A DNA stretch of 64,000 nucleotides from Planctomycetota bacterium. GTDB taxonomy: Bacteria; Planctomycetota; UBA1135; UBA2386. Where the stretch lies: contig JANQJF010000068.1 in NCBI GenBank assembly GCA_028281765.1, forward strand, positions 1-64,000, given 5' to 3'. Positions 36,814-46,394 of the stretch are shown here, piece after piece (positions within the stretch are counted from its first letter, which is position 1; the number at the start of each line of letters is the position of its first letter). The position numbers were made by a program, and so were the translations under genes. The notes beneath the pieces were generated by a model. That model saw nothing but the letters and a program-made list of their open reading frames with translations. It had not been told where the DNA came from and did not search any database.

Positions 36814-39800
36814 GTTTGTGCACGGCTTCTCGCGCCTGCCGCGCGCGCTTCGCCGCGGCTGGTTCGATCCGCACGTTGCCGCGCTTCTGCGCCTGCGCGA
36901 CGTCGGAGGTCAGCGTCCGCACCGCGGAGTCGAGCTGCTTGTCCTCGCCATCCGGCGGGTTCCACAGCGCGAGGTCCGGCGCGCAGCCGTTGAGCTCCAT
37001 GTCTTCGCCCGTCGACACGAGATACCAGCCGCGCGTCGGCATCCGGACGGAGCTCCCGTCCAGCAGGCGCGCGCTGCCGGTGCTGATGACGCCGCCGGCC
37101 GTGCGCATGCCGACGAGGCGGCCACGGCCCAGCTGCTTGACGGCGTGCGAGAGGATCTCGGCGTTGGAGAACGAGTGCTCGTTACACATGAGCACGATCG
37201 GCTTCGTCCACGACGCGTAGACCTTGCGATCCTGCGGGTAGCCCTCGCCGCTGCCGCGCGACTTGGTGATCGCGTGGCGCGGCTGCGTCAGCGCGGTCAG
37301 CACGTGGTCCGTCGTGCTGCCGCCGCCATTGAAGCGCACGTCGACGATCAGGCCGTCCTTGCCGGCGCCGGCGTCGTAGAGGTCGGTCTCCATCTGTCGG
37401 AAGCTGCGCATGTCCATCCCGCGAATGTGCAGGTAACCGAGCTTGCCTTCCGACCACTCGTCGACCTTGCTGCGGTTGTTCTCGACCCACTCGTCGTATA
37501 GGAGGCCCGAGACCGACCGCGTCGGACGTACCGTGACCTTGCGCTCGTTGCCCTCGCGGTCCGTGACCGTCAGCTCGACGTCACGGAGCGTGTCCATCGT
37601 CAGCGCCGCATCGAGATCGAAGTCGCGAGTGATCGGCGTGCCGTCGATCGCGAGCAGTGTCTCGCCTTCGTGCACGCGGCTGCGCGCCTGATGGCATGGA
37701 CTGCCCGGGATCACGCTTTCGACGGTGATCCCGGAGTCTTCGCGCGGGAGCACGTAGCGGAGACCGAGGTGGTAGGTCGTCGCGGACCAGTTGTTCTGAT
37801 CTTCGACGTTCGGCAGCGGATCGCTGCCGCCGCGGTGGCCCATGTGCGACGCGTTGAGTTCACCGAGCATCATGTTCATGAGCTCCGAAAACTCATCGGC
37901 GCCGAGGCAGGCTGCGGCGACCGGGCGGTACTTCGCACGAATCGCGTCCCAGTCGCGGTTGTTGAGCTTCTCGTCGTAGAAGCGGTCGCGCATCGCGCGC
38001 CACGCCTGGTCGAAAGAGACCTGTCGGATCGCGCTCCAGTCGCGCGTGCGACGCACGCTGAACGCGAACGTCTTGGTCGAGCCGCGCGCGTCCATCGCGG
38101 CGGGCGTGCCGCCACCGCTGCGACCGAACGAGCGGCGCCCGCGCGACGACGTGCTGGAGCCGCTGCTCGATCCCGTGCCGACGATCTCCTTGGTCTGCCG
38201 CAGCCAGCGCGCGCTCCGAAGGCCGCTGCTCGCGAGCTTCTTCGGCTTGCCGACGTCGGGGAACTCGACCGTGTAGAAGCCGCGTTCGCCGCCGACGCTC
38301 GCGGAGAACGCGAGCTTCTTGCCATCGGGGGACCAGATCAGTCCCGACTCGGTGGAGTCCGGGTTCGAGATGCGGTGCATCCGATCGAGGAGGCCGTCGA
38401 AGTCGATCTTCACCTCGACGGGTGCGTTCTTCTTCTTCTTGTCGTCGTCGGATGCCTTCTTTGCGTTGGCGTCGGTCGCGGTCGCTTTCGGATCAGCGGT
38501 CGGCGCCGAGCCGGGCCGGCCGCGTCCGCCTCGTCGGCGGCGTCCGCCGTCACCGCTTCGTGCGCTGGGATCCGCACGTGAGCCGTTGCCACGCGACGGG
38601 CCCTTCTTCTTCATCGCGGCGATGGCTTCTTCGAGCTTCTTGTCGCGGGCGGTCTTCTCCTCGTCGCCCTTCTGCAGGTTGAGGTAGTAGATGTCGCTCT
38701 CGTCACCCTGGCGTCGGCTGACGAACGCGATGCGCTTGCCGTCGCCGGACCACACCGGGTTGCCGTCGCGGTCCGGATGGCGCGACACGTTGAACGGCTC
38801 GCGCGTGCCGTCGAGTGGCGTGATCCAGACGTCGCTGTTGTAGTCGGAGTCCTGCGTCGCGTAGACGAACCACTTCCCGTCCGGTGACCAGTCGAAGCTG
38901 GGCTGCGACCACGCTTCGACGACGCGGCGGTGATCGGTGCCGTCGGTGTCCATGACGAACAGGTCGGTGCCCTTGAGGTAGGCGATGTGCTTGCCTGCGG
39001 GGCTGAGCGTCAGCCGACTCTCGACGGCGCGGTCGTTCGTGACCTGCTGGAGTTGGAACTCCTTCGCGAGCCACCAGACGTTGTCCTCCTGCTCGTGCGT
39101 CGCTTGCCAGATGTCGACCTCGCCGCCGGCATCGCTCACGAAGAACAGGCGCTTGCCGTCCGCAGAGAACGCGACCGAAGTTTCGCGGTGGGGGGTGTTC
39201 GTGACGCGGACCGGCTCCTTGAGGATGCGATCCATGACATAGACGTCCTCACCCGCGACGAACGCCATCTGCTTGCCGTCTTCGGTGAACGCGATCGCGC
39301 TCGCGCCGCTCTCGGTGCGGCGTTCGAGCGAGTGCGTGCTCGCATCGCCGGTCGCGCGCAGCGCGACGTCGGTCGTCACGCCGGACTCGATGTCGAGAAG
39401 CTGCAGGTCGAAGCGGCGTCGATAGAGGAGCTTCTTGCCGTCTGCTGAGAGGCTCGCGAACGCGACGCCGTCGTCGCTGCGGTCGGCCTTGCCGACGTTC
39501 GTGATGCGCTTCGGCTGATGGTCGCGGAACGAGCGATAGTAGACGTCGAACGTGCCGTCGGGGTCGCTGACGAAGTAGTAACCCAGAGCGTCCGGGGCCC
39601 ACATGGGATTCATCTCGGCGACGTTCTGGAACGCGGGCCGATCCCCGGTGTGTCGCTGGAAACCCTGCTGCTCGTCCCAGATCCACATCTGCGCGGCCTG
39701 TGCACCCTGGTAGCCCTTACGCGACCAGGACGAACGCCCGCGCGTGAACAGCACCTTCGACCCGCTCTTCGCGATCGCGGCGTCGGCGATGCCCGCGTCG

Positions 39801-40261
39801 AACAGCATGCGCTTCGGCTTCTTGCCGCGCACGTCGATGACGAAGGCGCGCCCGCTCTCCGAGTAATGGAACCCGCGGTCGGTCGTCATCCGGACGAGGA
39901 GTTCGTCGGCGTTCGCGTATCCGAGGAGTCGCTTGCTGTGCGAGTCGTGCGTCACTTGCGTCGGCGAGCCACCGCTCGTCGGCACGGTGTAGATCTGCGT
40001 CGACCCACCCCGATCGCTCGTGAATGCGATCGTGGTGCCGTCCGGGCTGAACACCGGACGCGAGTCCTCGCCGGGATGCGTCGTCAACCGACGCGCGTCA
40101 CCGCCGCTCGACGGCGCGATCCAAACGTCGTCACGCCAGGCGAACGCGACGTGCGCGCCATCCGGCGAGATCTGCGGATACCGCGGCATCCGGATCGTCC
40201 GGTCCTGCGCGGCGAGGGAAGAAGCGAGTGCGAGGCACGAAAGGGACGCGATCAGTTTCAT
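36809..40261 (-). CDS. Secreted tricorn-like S41 protease with propeller and PDZ domains
   Basis: 1150 residues from ATG 40261; the signal peptide ends SLAA|Q. Residues 20-560 are WD40/TolB-like propeller blades (QISPDGAHVAFAWRDDVW, FSPDGTTIAFTSDRGG, WSPDGKWFVYAT, WSGDGKRIAFVSRR). A low-complexity Lys, Arg-Gly-rich stretch follows (about 545-615), then further blades. From about 740 is the tricorn core: AWRAMRDRFYDEKLNNRDWDAI, a PDZ region with ILREDSG-like VLPREDSGITVES, GKLGYLHIRGMDM and the S41 catalytic region CNEHSFSNAEILSHAVKQLGRGRLVGMRTAGG. It likely degrades peptides in the periplasm. The length matches the tricorn family. Confidence 0.93.
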   Translation of the reverse strand: MKLIASLSCLALASSLAAQDRTIRMPRYPQISPDGAHVAFAWRDDVWIAPSSGGDARRLTTHPGEDSRPVFSPDGTTIAFTSDRGGSTQIYTVPTSGGSPTQVTHDSHSKRLLGYANADELLVRMTTDRGFHYSESGRAFVIDVRGKKPKRMLFDAGIADAAIAKSGSKVLFTRGRSSWSRKGYQGAQAAQMWIWDEQQGFQRHTGDRPAFQNVAEMNPMWAPDALGYYFVSDPDGTFDVYYRSFRDHQPKRITNVGKADRSDDGVAFASLSADGKKLLYRRRFDLQLLDIESGVTTDVALRATGDASTHSLERRTESGASAIAFTEDGKQMAFVAGEDVYVMDRILKEPVRVTNTPHRETSVAFSADGKRLFFVSDAGGEVDIWQATHEQEDNVWWLAKEFQLQQVTNDRAVESRLTLSPAGKHIAYLKGTDLFVMDTDGTDHRRVVEAWSQPSFDWSPDGKWFVYATQDSDYNSDVWITPLDGTREPFNVSRHPDRDGNPVWSGDGKRIAFVSRRQGDESDIYYLNLQKGDEEKTARDKKLEEAIAAMKKKGPSRGNGSRADPSARSGDGGRRRRGGRGRPGSAPTADPKATATDANAKKASDDDKKKKNAPVEVKIDFDGLLDRMHRISNPDSTESGLIWSPDGKKLAFSASVGGERGFYTVEFPDVGKPKKLASSGLRSARWLRQTKEIVGTGSSSGSSTSSRGRRSFGRSGGGTPAAMDARGSTKTFAFSVRRTRDWSAIRQVSFDQAWRAMRDRFYDEKLNNRDWDAIRAKYRPVAAACLGADEFSELMNMMLGELNASHMGHRGGSDPLPNVEDQNNWSATTYHLGLRYVLPREDSGITVESVIPGSPCHQARSRVHEGETLLAIDGTPITRDFDLDAALTMDTLRDVELTVTDREGNERKVTVRPTRSVSGLLYDEWVENNRSKVDEWSEGKLGYLHIRGMDMRSFRQMETDLYDAGAGKDGLIVDVRFNGGGSTTDHVLTALTQPRHAITKSRGSGEGYPQDRKVYASWTKPIVLMCNEHSFSNAEILSHAVKQLGRGRLVGMRTAGGVISTGSARLLDGSSVRMPTRGWYLVSTGEDMELNGCAPDLALWNPPDGEDKQLDSAVRTLTSDVAQAQKRGNVRIEPAAAKRARQAREAVHKR

Positions 40262-40403
40262 GGGGGTCGAGGGTTCTGCAATGGCCAGAACGATCCACCC
40301 CATTCTGCCGCTGCGCCGCGCATCGCAACCCGCACCGACCTCATGTCACACGATCGCGACACTCTGGTGCCCTTGCCCCTCGCCCCTGCCCAGCGCGCTC
40401 GAG

Positions 40404-41585
40404 TTAGAACTTCTCGTACCCTTCCGCGTCTGTCTGATCCGGGCTCGGGTAGATCAGGTAGCAGTTCTTGCACGGCCCGTGCGGGTTCTCCGTGAACACG
40501 TGCTTGCGGTAGGTCTGGTACGTCTCGCCGTTCCAGATCTCCCAGAAGCCGTGGTCCATCATGCTGCCGAAGTGCGGGATGCCCGCGAGGCAGCACGGCA
40601 CGACTTCACCGTTGACGCCGATGTAGACGCGCTTCCAGAGGAACCAACACTTGATCGGCGGGGGGCCGCAAGGACGGGCGCTCGGCTTCGACTCCGCGGA
40701 CGGTGCGGCGCCGTTGCCGTTGGTTGCGGCGCCGTTCGTTGGCGGCGCGTCGAGCACGAAGTTGGGCGGCATGTTGAGTCGCACGCCGAGTTCCTTCGCG
40801 ACCTCGCGCGTGCGGTCCATGTGTTCGTTCGCGAACTCCTTGCACGTGCCGAGGTTCTCGTCCTTGAGGCTCGGGTGGAACGCGACGAGATGGTTGAAGA
40901 TGATCTCGTCCCCGCCGAATTCGTGGACCATCTCGACGAAGCGCGGCGCCTCGGCAACCGTGCGCTTCATCATGATGTAGTTGAAGTTCATCTTCGGCCG
41001 CGCGGCTTCGGGCATCTCCATCCGGCGCTCGGCGAAGCGGCGGATGTTGTCGACCACCTCGTTGAACTCTGCGCCCGTGCGCACCGAGTTGTAGGTGTCG
41101 CGCGTTGCGCCATCCATCGAGAACGTCACGAGCTCGAGCGTCTTCAGCAGCTTCTCGCGGAACTTGCTCTCCCGCATCATCAGCGTGCCGTTGGTGACCA
41201 TCTCGAGCTTGGTGTTCGTGCGCTCGAGGTCGTCGAGCTTCGACTCCATGCCGGGCGTCATCAACGGCTCGCCGAACGCCGAGAACTGCACCGTCTTCGC
41301 GAACGGGTAGAGCTCGTTCACGACCTTCTCGTAGACCTCGTCCTTCATGAACCACTTCGGGCTGTCCGGATCGAGGAACTGGTTGCACATGAAGCACTTC
41401 AGGTTGCACACCGTCGTGCCGGTCAGGTTGATCCACGTCGGCATCGCGCGGATCACCGGCGCGCACGCGTCTTCGTCCTGCTGGGCGAGTCGCGCGTTCA
41501 TGTCCTTGAACTCCGGGCTGCCGAATTCGAGCTCTTGGAGTTCGGGCGGGAGTCGGTCGAGGATCGTCGGATCTGCGGGCTGCAT
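40404..41585 (-). CDS. Radical SAM/SPASM protein
   Basis: 393 residues from ATG 41585. The cluster site is CNLKCFMC (Cys60, Cys64, Cys67). FSAFGEPLMTPGMESKLD, MVTNGTLMMRES and VTFSMDGATRDTYNSVRTGAEFNEVVDNIRRF are typical of the family. The C-terminal SPASM-like region has KCWFLWKRVYIGVNGEVVPCCLAGI and HGPCKNCYLIYP. Between them is a low-complexity linker NGAATNGNGAAPSAESKPSARPCGPPP. The order of blocks resembles radical SAM enzymes in glycan or lipid modification clusters. It is not close in sequence to the radical SAM gene at 30070. Substrate unknown. Confidence 0.92.
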   Translation of the reverse strand: MQPADPTILDRLPPELQELEFGSPEFKDMNARLAQQDEDACAPVIRAMPTWINLTGTTVCNLKCFMCNQFLDPDSPKWFMKDEVYEKVVNELYPFAKTVQFSAFGEPLMTPGMESKLDDLERTNTKLEMVTNGTLMMRESKFREKLLKTLELVTFSMDGATRDTYNSVRTGAEFNEVVDNIRRFAERRMEMPEAARPKMNFNYIMMKRTVAEAPRFVEMVHEFGGDEIIFNHLVAFHPSLKDENLGTCKEFANEHMDRTREVAKELGVRLNMPPNFVLDAPPTNGAATNGNGAAPSAESKPSARPCGPPPIKCWFLWKRVYIGVNGEVVPCCLAGIPHFGSMMDHGFWEIWNGETYQTYRKHVFTENPHGPCKNCYLIYPSPDQTDAEGYEKF

Positions 41586-41841
41586 GGGCGCTGAGATGGT
41601 AATCGACGATTCGGGGAAAGCGATCGGAGGGTGAATGGCGAGATTCCCGAGGCCTGCCGTATGCGCGATGGCATCGAGGATTCCCGATGGGCCGGGCGTT
41701 CGAGCGCGCCCAAGCCGTTCCAGAGCAACGGCCTGCACCAGTCCGGCCGGCGCGTCCCGAGGGGGGTGGGATTCCATTCCCCGTCGCTCGCTGCGGCGCG
41801 TACCATGGTCGGGACTCCAACCGATCCGAAAGGGGGCCATC

Positions 41842-42975
41842 GTGAATACGCTTCGCGTCCTTCTCGCCGCGTCTCTTTCCACCACCGGTTTCGCGCAGAC
41901 AACCTGGGTCGTCGATTCGCTCAACGGACCCGGGACCGACTTCGATACGATTGGCGCGGCTGTGGCAGCCGCGTTCCACGGCGACACGATCCGCGTGCGC
42001 GCCGGAACCTACGGCAGCTTCACGCTCGACAAGGGGGTGCGCCTCGTCGGCGAGGGGGCGGTCAACGTGTCGGGCGGGTTTTCCGTCCTCAACCTGCCCG
42101 CGGGGACGGTCGCACGCGTCTCCAACGTGACGCCGCAGGTGGCGCACCCGCCCGCGGCGTTCGGGTTCCGCGTGCTGAACTGTGACGGGAGTGTGCATTT
42201 GACCGAAGTCGACTCACCCGACATCGGTGGGGATGCGTCGATCGCGAACAGCGCGTTCGTCACCGTGCATCGGTGCAGCCTCGTCGGCACGCTCGCCGCC
42301 GCGCTCGTCGTCGACTCGAGCACGGTTCAAGTGTCGAGCACGACGATGTACGCGTCAGTGTCCGCCTTCGACGTCGCGGGTCTGCGGTGCACGAACTCCG
42401 AGGTGAGCTTGGGATCGTGCTCTCTCGCGGGCACGACAGTGCAGCTGTTCGGTGCGCCGACGCCCGGCGTGGTCATGAACGGTGGGACGCTCCGAGTCGC
42501 GACCGATACCGAAGTGTTCGCGGGATTCGGGCTTGGTCAGGACGCGCCCGCGATCTCCGTCACGGGTGGGACCGTCGTTCGCGATCCGGATGCGAACCTC
42601 GTCCCGGTCGGCGTTTCGCCGCCGATCGCCGGCACGGTCAACCTGCTGACGCAGCGCTACGCGGCCGCGGCGATCGACGCGGCGGCGGTGGGCGGGAGCT
42701 TCGATGCGCGCTTCGTCGCGCCGCCCGGCACGACTTCGGTCACGTTCTTGGGCGCTCCGACCGCGCCGCTGCCGACGCTCTTCGGTCCGCTCGAGGTGGG
42801 AGGCTCGTTGACGGTCATCGACTCGGGCGTGATCCCTCCGGGTGGAGAGCGAGCCGTTTCGTTCTTCGTATCCGCGTCGACGCCTCCGGGTCTCGCCGTC
42901 GCGGTGCAAGGCCTCTTGCTCGAAAACGGACAGATCTCGCTGTCGTCGACGTCGACTGTGGTTCTCGGCGTGTGA
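41842..42975 (+). CDS. Secreted parallel beta-helix (pectin lyase-fold) protein, copy 1
   Basis: 377 residues from GTG 41842, preceded by AAAGGGGG. The signal peptide ends TGFA|Q. Residues 20-230 show beta-helix rungs after a DFDTIGAAVAAAFHGDTIRVRAGTYGSFTLDKGVRLVGEG opening, the form of DUF1565/pectate lyase-like proteins. Rungs such as IANSAFVTVHRCSLVG and VDSSTVQVSSTTMYAS recur. The C-terminal 110 residues form a beta module with GAPTAPLPTLFGPLEV. No catalytic residues were recognised. A paralogue follows 78 bases downstream with the same domain order. Confidence 0.85.
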   Translation: MNTLRVLLAASLSTTGFAQTTWVVDSLNGPGTDFDTIGAAVAAAFHGDTIRVRAGTYGSFTLDKGVRLVGEGAVNVSGGFSVLNLPAGTVARVSNVTPQVAHPPAAFGFRVLNCDGSVHLTEVDSPDIGGDASIANSAFVTVHRCSLVGTLAAALVVDSSTVQVSSTTMYASVSAFDVAGLRCTNSEVSLGSCSLAGTTVQLFGAPTPGVVMNGGTLRVATDTEVFAGFGLGQDAPAISVTGGTVVRDPDANLVPVGVSPPIAGTVNLLTQRYAAAAIDAAAVGGSFDARFVAPPGTTSVTFLGAPTAPLPTLFGPLEVGGSLTVIDSGVIPPGGERAVSFFVSASTPPGLAVAVQGLLLENGQISLSSTSTVVLGV

Positions 42976-43053
42976 AGCACGGGTGTCGCTCGGCCGGTTC
43001 TCGTAGAATCGCCAAGTGCCGGCCCGACTCCTCGGCACTCACTGCCACACACC

Positions 43054-44205
43054 ATGCTTCACCGCACTCTCTGCGCGACCGGTCTGTTCGCGCTCTTCTC
43101 GCCGCTTGCTGCGCAGTCGATGCGCACCGTCGATGACGACGGGCCCGCGGACTTCACGACGATTCAGGCCGCGATCGACGCTTCGTCCATCGGCGACACG
43201 ATCCTGGTTCAGGACGGTTCGTATCCGGACTTCACGTTGACGAAGGGGTTGATCCTCGTCGGCATCGGCGACGCCGACGTGCTGACGCTCGGCGGTGGGG
43301 GATTCACGGTCGAGAACCTGCCGGTCGGCCAATCCGCGCGCATCGTGAACCTCGGCGTCACCGCCCTGAGTCCGCTCGCGATGGCGAGCATCGTCGTGCG
43401 GAACAACGCGGGCACGGTGCATCTGACCGATCTCGGCCAGCCGCCTCTGGGAGGTCCGCTCGAGATCTCGAACAGTGCGTTTGTCACGTTGCACGGGAGC
43501 GCGATCCACGGCGGGGTGACGGGTGGCTTCACGATCGACACGAGCACCGTGCAGATCAGCGACTGCGAGATCCTCGGCTCGGGTTCGACGTCGGCGGGGG
43601 CGCCTGCGGTCGTCGTGAGTTCGTCCGACGTGCACGTCGCGTCCTCGACGTTCGCCGGATCGGCGGACCCGTTGTTCGGCGCGCACTACCCCGGGATCCA
43701 GCTGCAGTCCGGGACTCTCTGTCTCGGCGCGAACGTCAGCGTCGGCGCGGGTGCCGGCGTCGGTGCCGTGCCCGCGATCGAAACGGCCGGAGGGTTGATC
43801 ACGCTCGATCCGGCGGTCGAACTCGCGGCGGTGGGAGGTGCTCCGGACATCTCCGGTCCGGCTTCGATCACGACTTCGAACCTGCCCGACACCGCGATCC
43901 TCGAAGCGACCGCGGGCGGTGGCGCGTTGACCGTGCGGACGTGGGCTCCGGTCGGCGCGTCGGCCGTGACGCTCATCGCGGATCCCGGCGGGCCGTTGCC
44001 GACGCCGTTCGGTGACCTCACGCTCTCTGGCGCTCTCCTCACGCTGGATGCCGGCACCGTCTCCGCGGCCGGGCAGCGCACGACGTCCGTGAGCGTGTCC
44101 CCGTCGACGCTCGCCGGGTTCACGCTCGCCGCGCAGGCGATCGTGCTCGATGCGTCGGGTCTGCGGCTTTCGGTCGGATCGACGGCGGTGTTCGCGGCTC
44201 CGTAG
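43054..44205 (+). CDS. Secreted parallel beta-helix protein, copy 2
   Basis: 383 residues; the signal peptide ends PLAA|Q. It has the same plan as its upstream neighbour: a DDDGPADFTTIQAAIDASSIGDTILVQDGSYPDFTLTKGLILVGIG opening, then rungs ISNSAFVTLHGSAIHGG and IDTSTVQISDCEILG, and a C-terminal beta module with DPGGPLPTPFGDLTLSGALLTLDAGTVS. Shared phrases with copy 1 (NSAFVT, STVQ, a P-T-FG-L tail segment) indicate tandem duplication. A surface or matrix role is likely. The ABC transporter ATPase gene starts 24 bases later, so the four genes could share a transcript. Confidence 0.87.
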   Translation: MLHRTLCATGLFALFSPLAAQSMRTVDDDGPADFTTIQAAIDASSIGDTILVQDGSYPDFTLTKGLILVGIGDADVLTLGGGGFTVENLPVGQSARIVNLGVTALSPLAMASIVVRNNAGTVHLTDLGQPPLGGPLEISNSAFVTLHGSAIHGGVTGGFTIDTSTVQISDCEILGSGSTSAGAPAVVVSSSDVHVASSTFAGSADPLFGAHYPGIQLQSGTLCLGANVSVGAGAGVGAVPAIETAGGLITLDPAVELAAVGGAPDISGPASITTSNLPDTAILEATAGGGALTVRTWAPVGASAVTLIADPGGPLPTPFGDLTLSGALLTLDAGTVSAAGQRTTSVSVSPSTLAGFTLAAQAIVLDASGLRLSVGSTAVFAAP

Positions 44206-44229
44206 TCGGCTGAGTATGCTCGTCACCGC

Positions 44230-45156
44230 ATGAGTCCCGTCCTCGACGTCCGTGACGTGCACAAGAGCTACGCGACGACGCGTGCCGTCGACAATCTGAG
44301 CTTTGCCGTCGAGCCGGGAGAGATCTTCGCCCTGCTCGGCCCCAACGGCGCGGGCAAGTCGACGATGGTGCGGGCGCTGCTCGGCATCGTGCAGTTCGAC
44401 GGTGGTTCCATTGATTGGACGGTCGACGGTCGCTCGGGGCCACCCGCGCGTTCGAGTATCGGCTACCTGCCGGAGGAGCGTGGACTCTACAAGGATGTGC
44501 CCGTGCTGCGGACGCTGATCTACTTCGGCATCCTCCGCGGCATGACGCGCGCGGACGCACGTCTCGAAGCCGAGCGCTGGCTCGAGAAGCTCGAGCTGCA
44601 AGACCGCGCAAAGGACAAGATCGACACGCTCTCGAAGGGCAACCAACAGAAGATCCAGTTCGCCGCGGCCGTGCTGCACAGGCCGTCGTTCGCGGTACTC
44701 GACGAACCGTTCTCGGGATTCGATCCGGTCAACCAAGAGAAGTTTCTCGGGCACATCCGCGCGATGCGCGACGAGGGTGCGACGGTGTTGCTGTCCGCGC
44801 ACCAGATGCAGCTCGTGGAGCGTGTCGCCGACCGCATGCTGCTGATCGATCGGGGGCGTGAGGTGCTGTCGGGCACGATCAACGAGGTGCGGGATCGGGC
44901 CGGCGCGGGGCGCCAGCTCGTGTTGGAGACGGAAGGCACCGCGGACGAAGCCGCGCTCGCCGCTTGTCCCGGCGTCAAACGTGTGAAACTCGCCGAGCCG
45001 GGTCGCGCCGTGCTCGAGCTCGAGGACGAACCCGCGCTCAACGCGACGCTCGAAGCCGTGGGACGCACGGTCCGAATCCGTGGCGTGCACGACGAGCGAC
45101 CGACTCTCCACGACATCTACGTCGACGCCGTGCGCCGTCGCGAGGAGAACGCGTGA
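44230..45156 (+). CDS. ABC transporter ATP-binding protein (NatA-like)
   Basis: 308 residues. Walker A is GPNGAGKST, the signature LSKGNQQK, Walker B FAVLDEPFSGFD, and the switch His LSAHQMQ. The Q-loop region (YLPEERGLYKDVPV) is of the NatA/CcmA type. The C-terminal 90 residues match the DUF4162-like extension of such ATPases. With the permease that follows it forms an exporter, of sodium or of an organic compound in known relatives. Its stop overlaps the permease start as TGATG. Confidence 0.95.
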   Translation: MSPVLDVRDVHKSYATTRAVDNLSFAVEPGEIFALLGPNGAGKSTMVRALLGIVQFDGGSIDWTVDGRSGPPARSSIGYLPEERGLYKDVPVLRTLIYFGILRGMTRADARLEAERWLEKLELQDRAKDKIDTLSKGNQQKIQFAAAVLHRPSFAVLDEPFSGFDPVNQEKFLGHIRAMRDEGATVLLSAHQMQLVERVADRMLLIDRGREVLSGTINEVRDRAGAGRQLVLETEGTADEAALAACPGVKRVKLAEPGRAVLELEDEPALNATLEAVGRTVRIRGVHDERPTLHDIYVDAVRRREENA

Positions 45157-46331
45157 TGCGGATGGCGCTCCAGGTCGCGGCGTTCGAGTTCTTGCGAGTC
45201 TTCAAGATCAAGGACGCCGTCATCACGCTCGTGCTGTTCGTGTGTGGCGCACTGTTCTACGCGTGGATCTCCGGCGAAGAGAAGCGCGTCAAGGCACCGA
45301 TCAGCGTCCTCGGCGACGCGATCCAGCTCGAGAACGCGGACCACCTGCCGTTCAATTTCTTGCCCGCGGGCGCGCAGTCCGAGGACAAGCTGCGCGAGAT
45401 GGCGGCATCCGGCGACGGCCCGCCGGTGCTCGTCGTTCACAGCATCGAGGACGTCGAGTTCTTCGTCAAAGACGAGCGCCCGTCCTGGTATCCGCAGCTG
45501 CTCGGCGTGATCCGCGATGCGCAACGGGTCGCGGCGATGCGCGGGTCCGGACTGTCCGAGGACGCGCTTTCACAGGTGTTCGCGGATCGTCAGGTCGAGC
45601 TCGAGGTGCACGAGCCGCGCAACGAGGCCGAGGACCAGAAGCGCGAGTCCATCGCGTTCCTGTGCGTCATGGCGATGATGCTCGGCGTCTTCATGGGCAA
45701 CGTGCATCTGTTTACCGGCATCACCGGGGAGAAACAGAACCGCGTGACCGAGAGCGTGATGTCGGCGATCCCCGCGCAGACGTGGATCGACGGCAAGCTG
45801 ATCGGGCTGTCCCTCGTCGCGATCTACGGCCTGCTCGTGATCGCCGTGTGCTGGTTCGTGGGGAACGAGGTCTACGGCATCTTCCGCGAGAAGTTCGTCC
45901 TGCCGCTCGAGATCGTCGACCCCGTGCAGTTCGTGGTCGTGCTCGCCTTGACGAGTCTCGGCTTCGTCCTGTGGTTCGCGTTCTTCGGCGCGATCGCCGC
46001 GACGATCGACGATCCCAACACGTCGTCGCGCAGCATGTTCATGTTCTTGCCGATGATGACGATGATCGTCGCGATCCCCGGGCTCAACGAGCCGGACGAC
46101 GCGATGTTCGTGTTCTGGTCGATTTTTCCGGCCACGTCGTCGACGTGCATGCCGGTGCGGCTCGTCGTCGCGGACCCGGCATGGTGGGAGCTCGCGCTCG
46201 CGATCGGTCTCCTGCTTCCGGCGATCTGGGTGCTGCGCCGATTCGCGGGGAAGGTGTTCGCGACCGCGATGCTGACGCATGGCACGGAGTTGGGCTGGCT
46301 GGAGATCTGGCGCGTATTTCGACGGGCCTGA
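45156..46331 (+). CDS. ABC transporter permease (NatB/ABC-2 type)
   Basis: 391 residues. One N-terminal membrane helix (residues about 18-36, VITLVLFVCGALFYAWI) is followed by a periplasmic domain of about 130 residues, then five further helices from about 165, with GEKQNRVTESVMSAIPAQTWIDGKLIGL, the ABC-2 permease hallmark. The start ATG 45156 shares its A with the ATPase stop (TGATG), so the pair is translationally coupled. Partner of the NatA-like protein; the substrate is unknown. Confidence 0.93.
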   Translation: MRMALQVAAFEFLRVFKIKDAVITLVLFVCGALFYAWISGEEKRVKAPISVLGDAIQLENADHLPFNFLPAGAQSEDKLREMAASGDGPPVLVVHSIEDVEFFVKDERPSWYPQLLGVIRDAQRVAAMRGSGLSEDALSQVFADRQVELEVHEPRNEAEDQKRESIAFLCVMAMMLGVFMGNVHLFTGITGEKQNRVTESVMSAIPAQTWIDGKLIGLSLVAIYGLLVIAVCWFVGNEVYGIFREKFVLPLEIVDPVQFVVVLALTSLGFVLWFAFFGAIAATIDDPNTSSRSMFMFLPMMTMIVAIPGLNEPDDAMFVFWSIFPATSSTCMPVRLVVADPAWWELALAIGLLLPAIWVLRRFAGKVFATAMLTHGTELGWLEIWRVFRRA

Positions 46332-46394
46332 CGCTCTGTCGCGGGTGCGGTACACTGCGCCCACCGGTCGTTTTCGTCCTTAGCCAGGAGCCCC

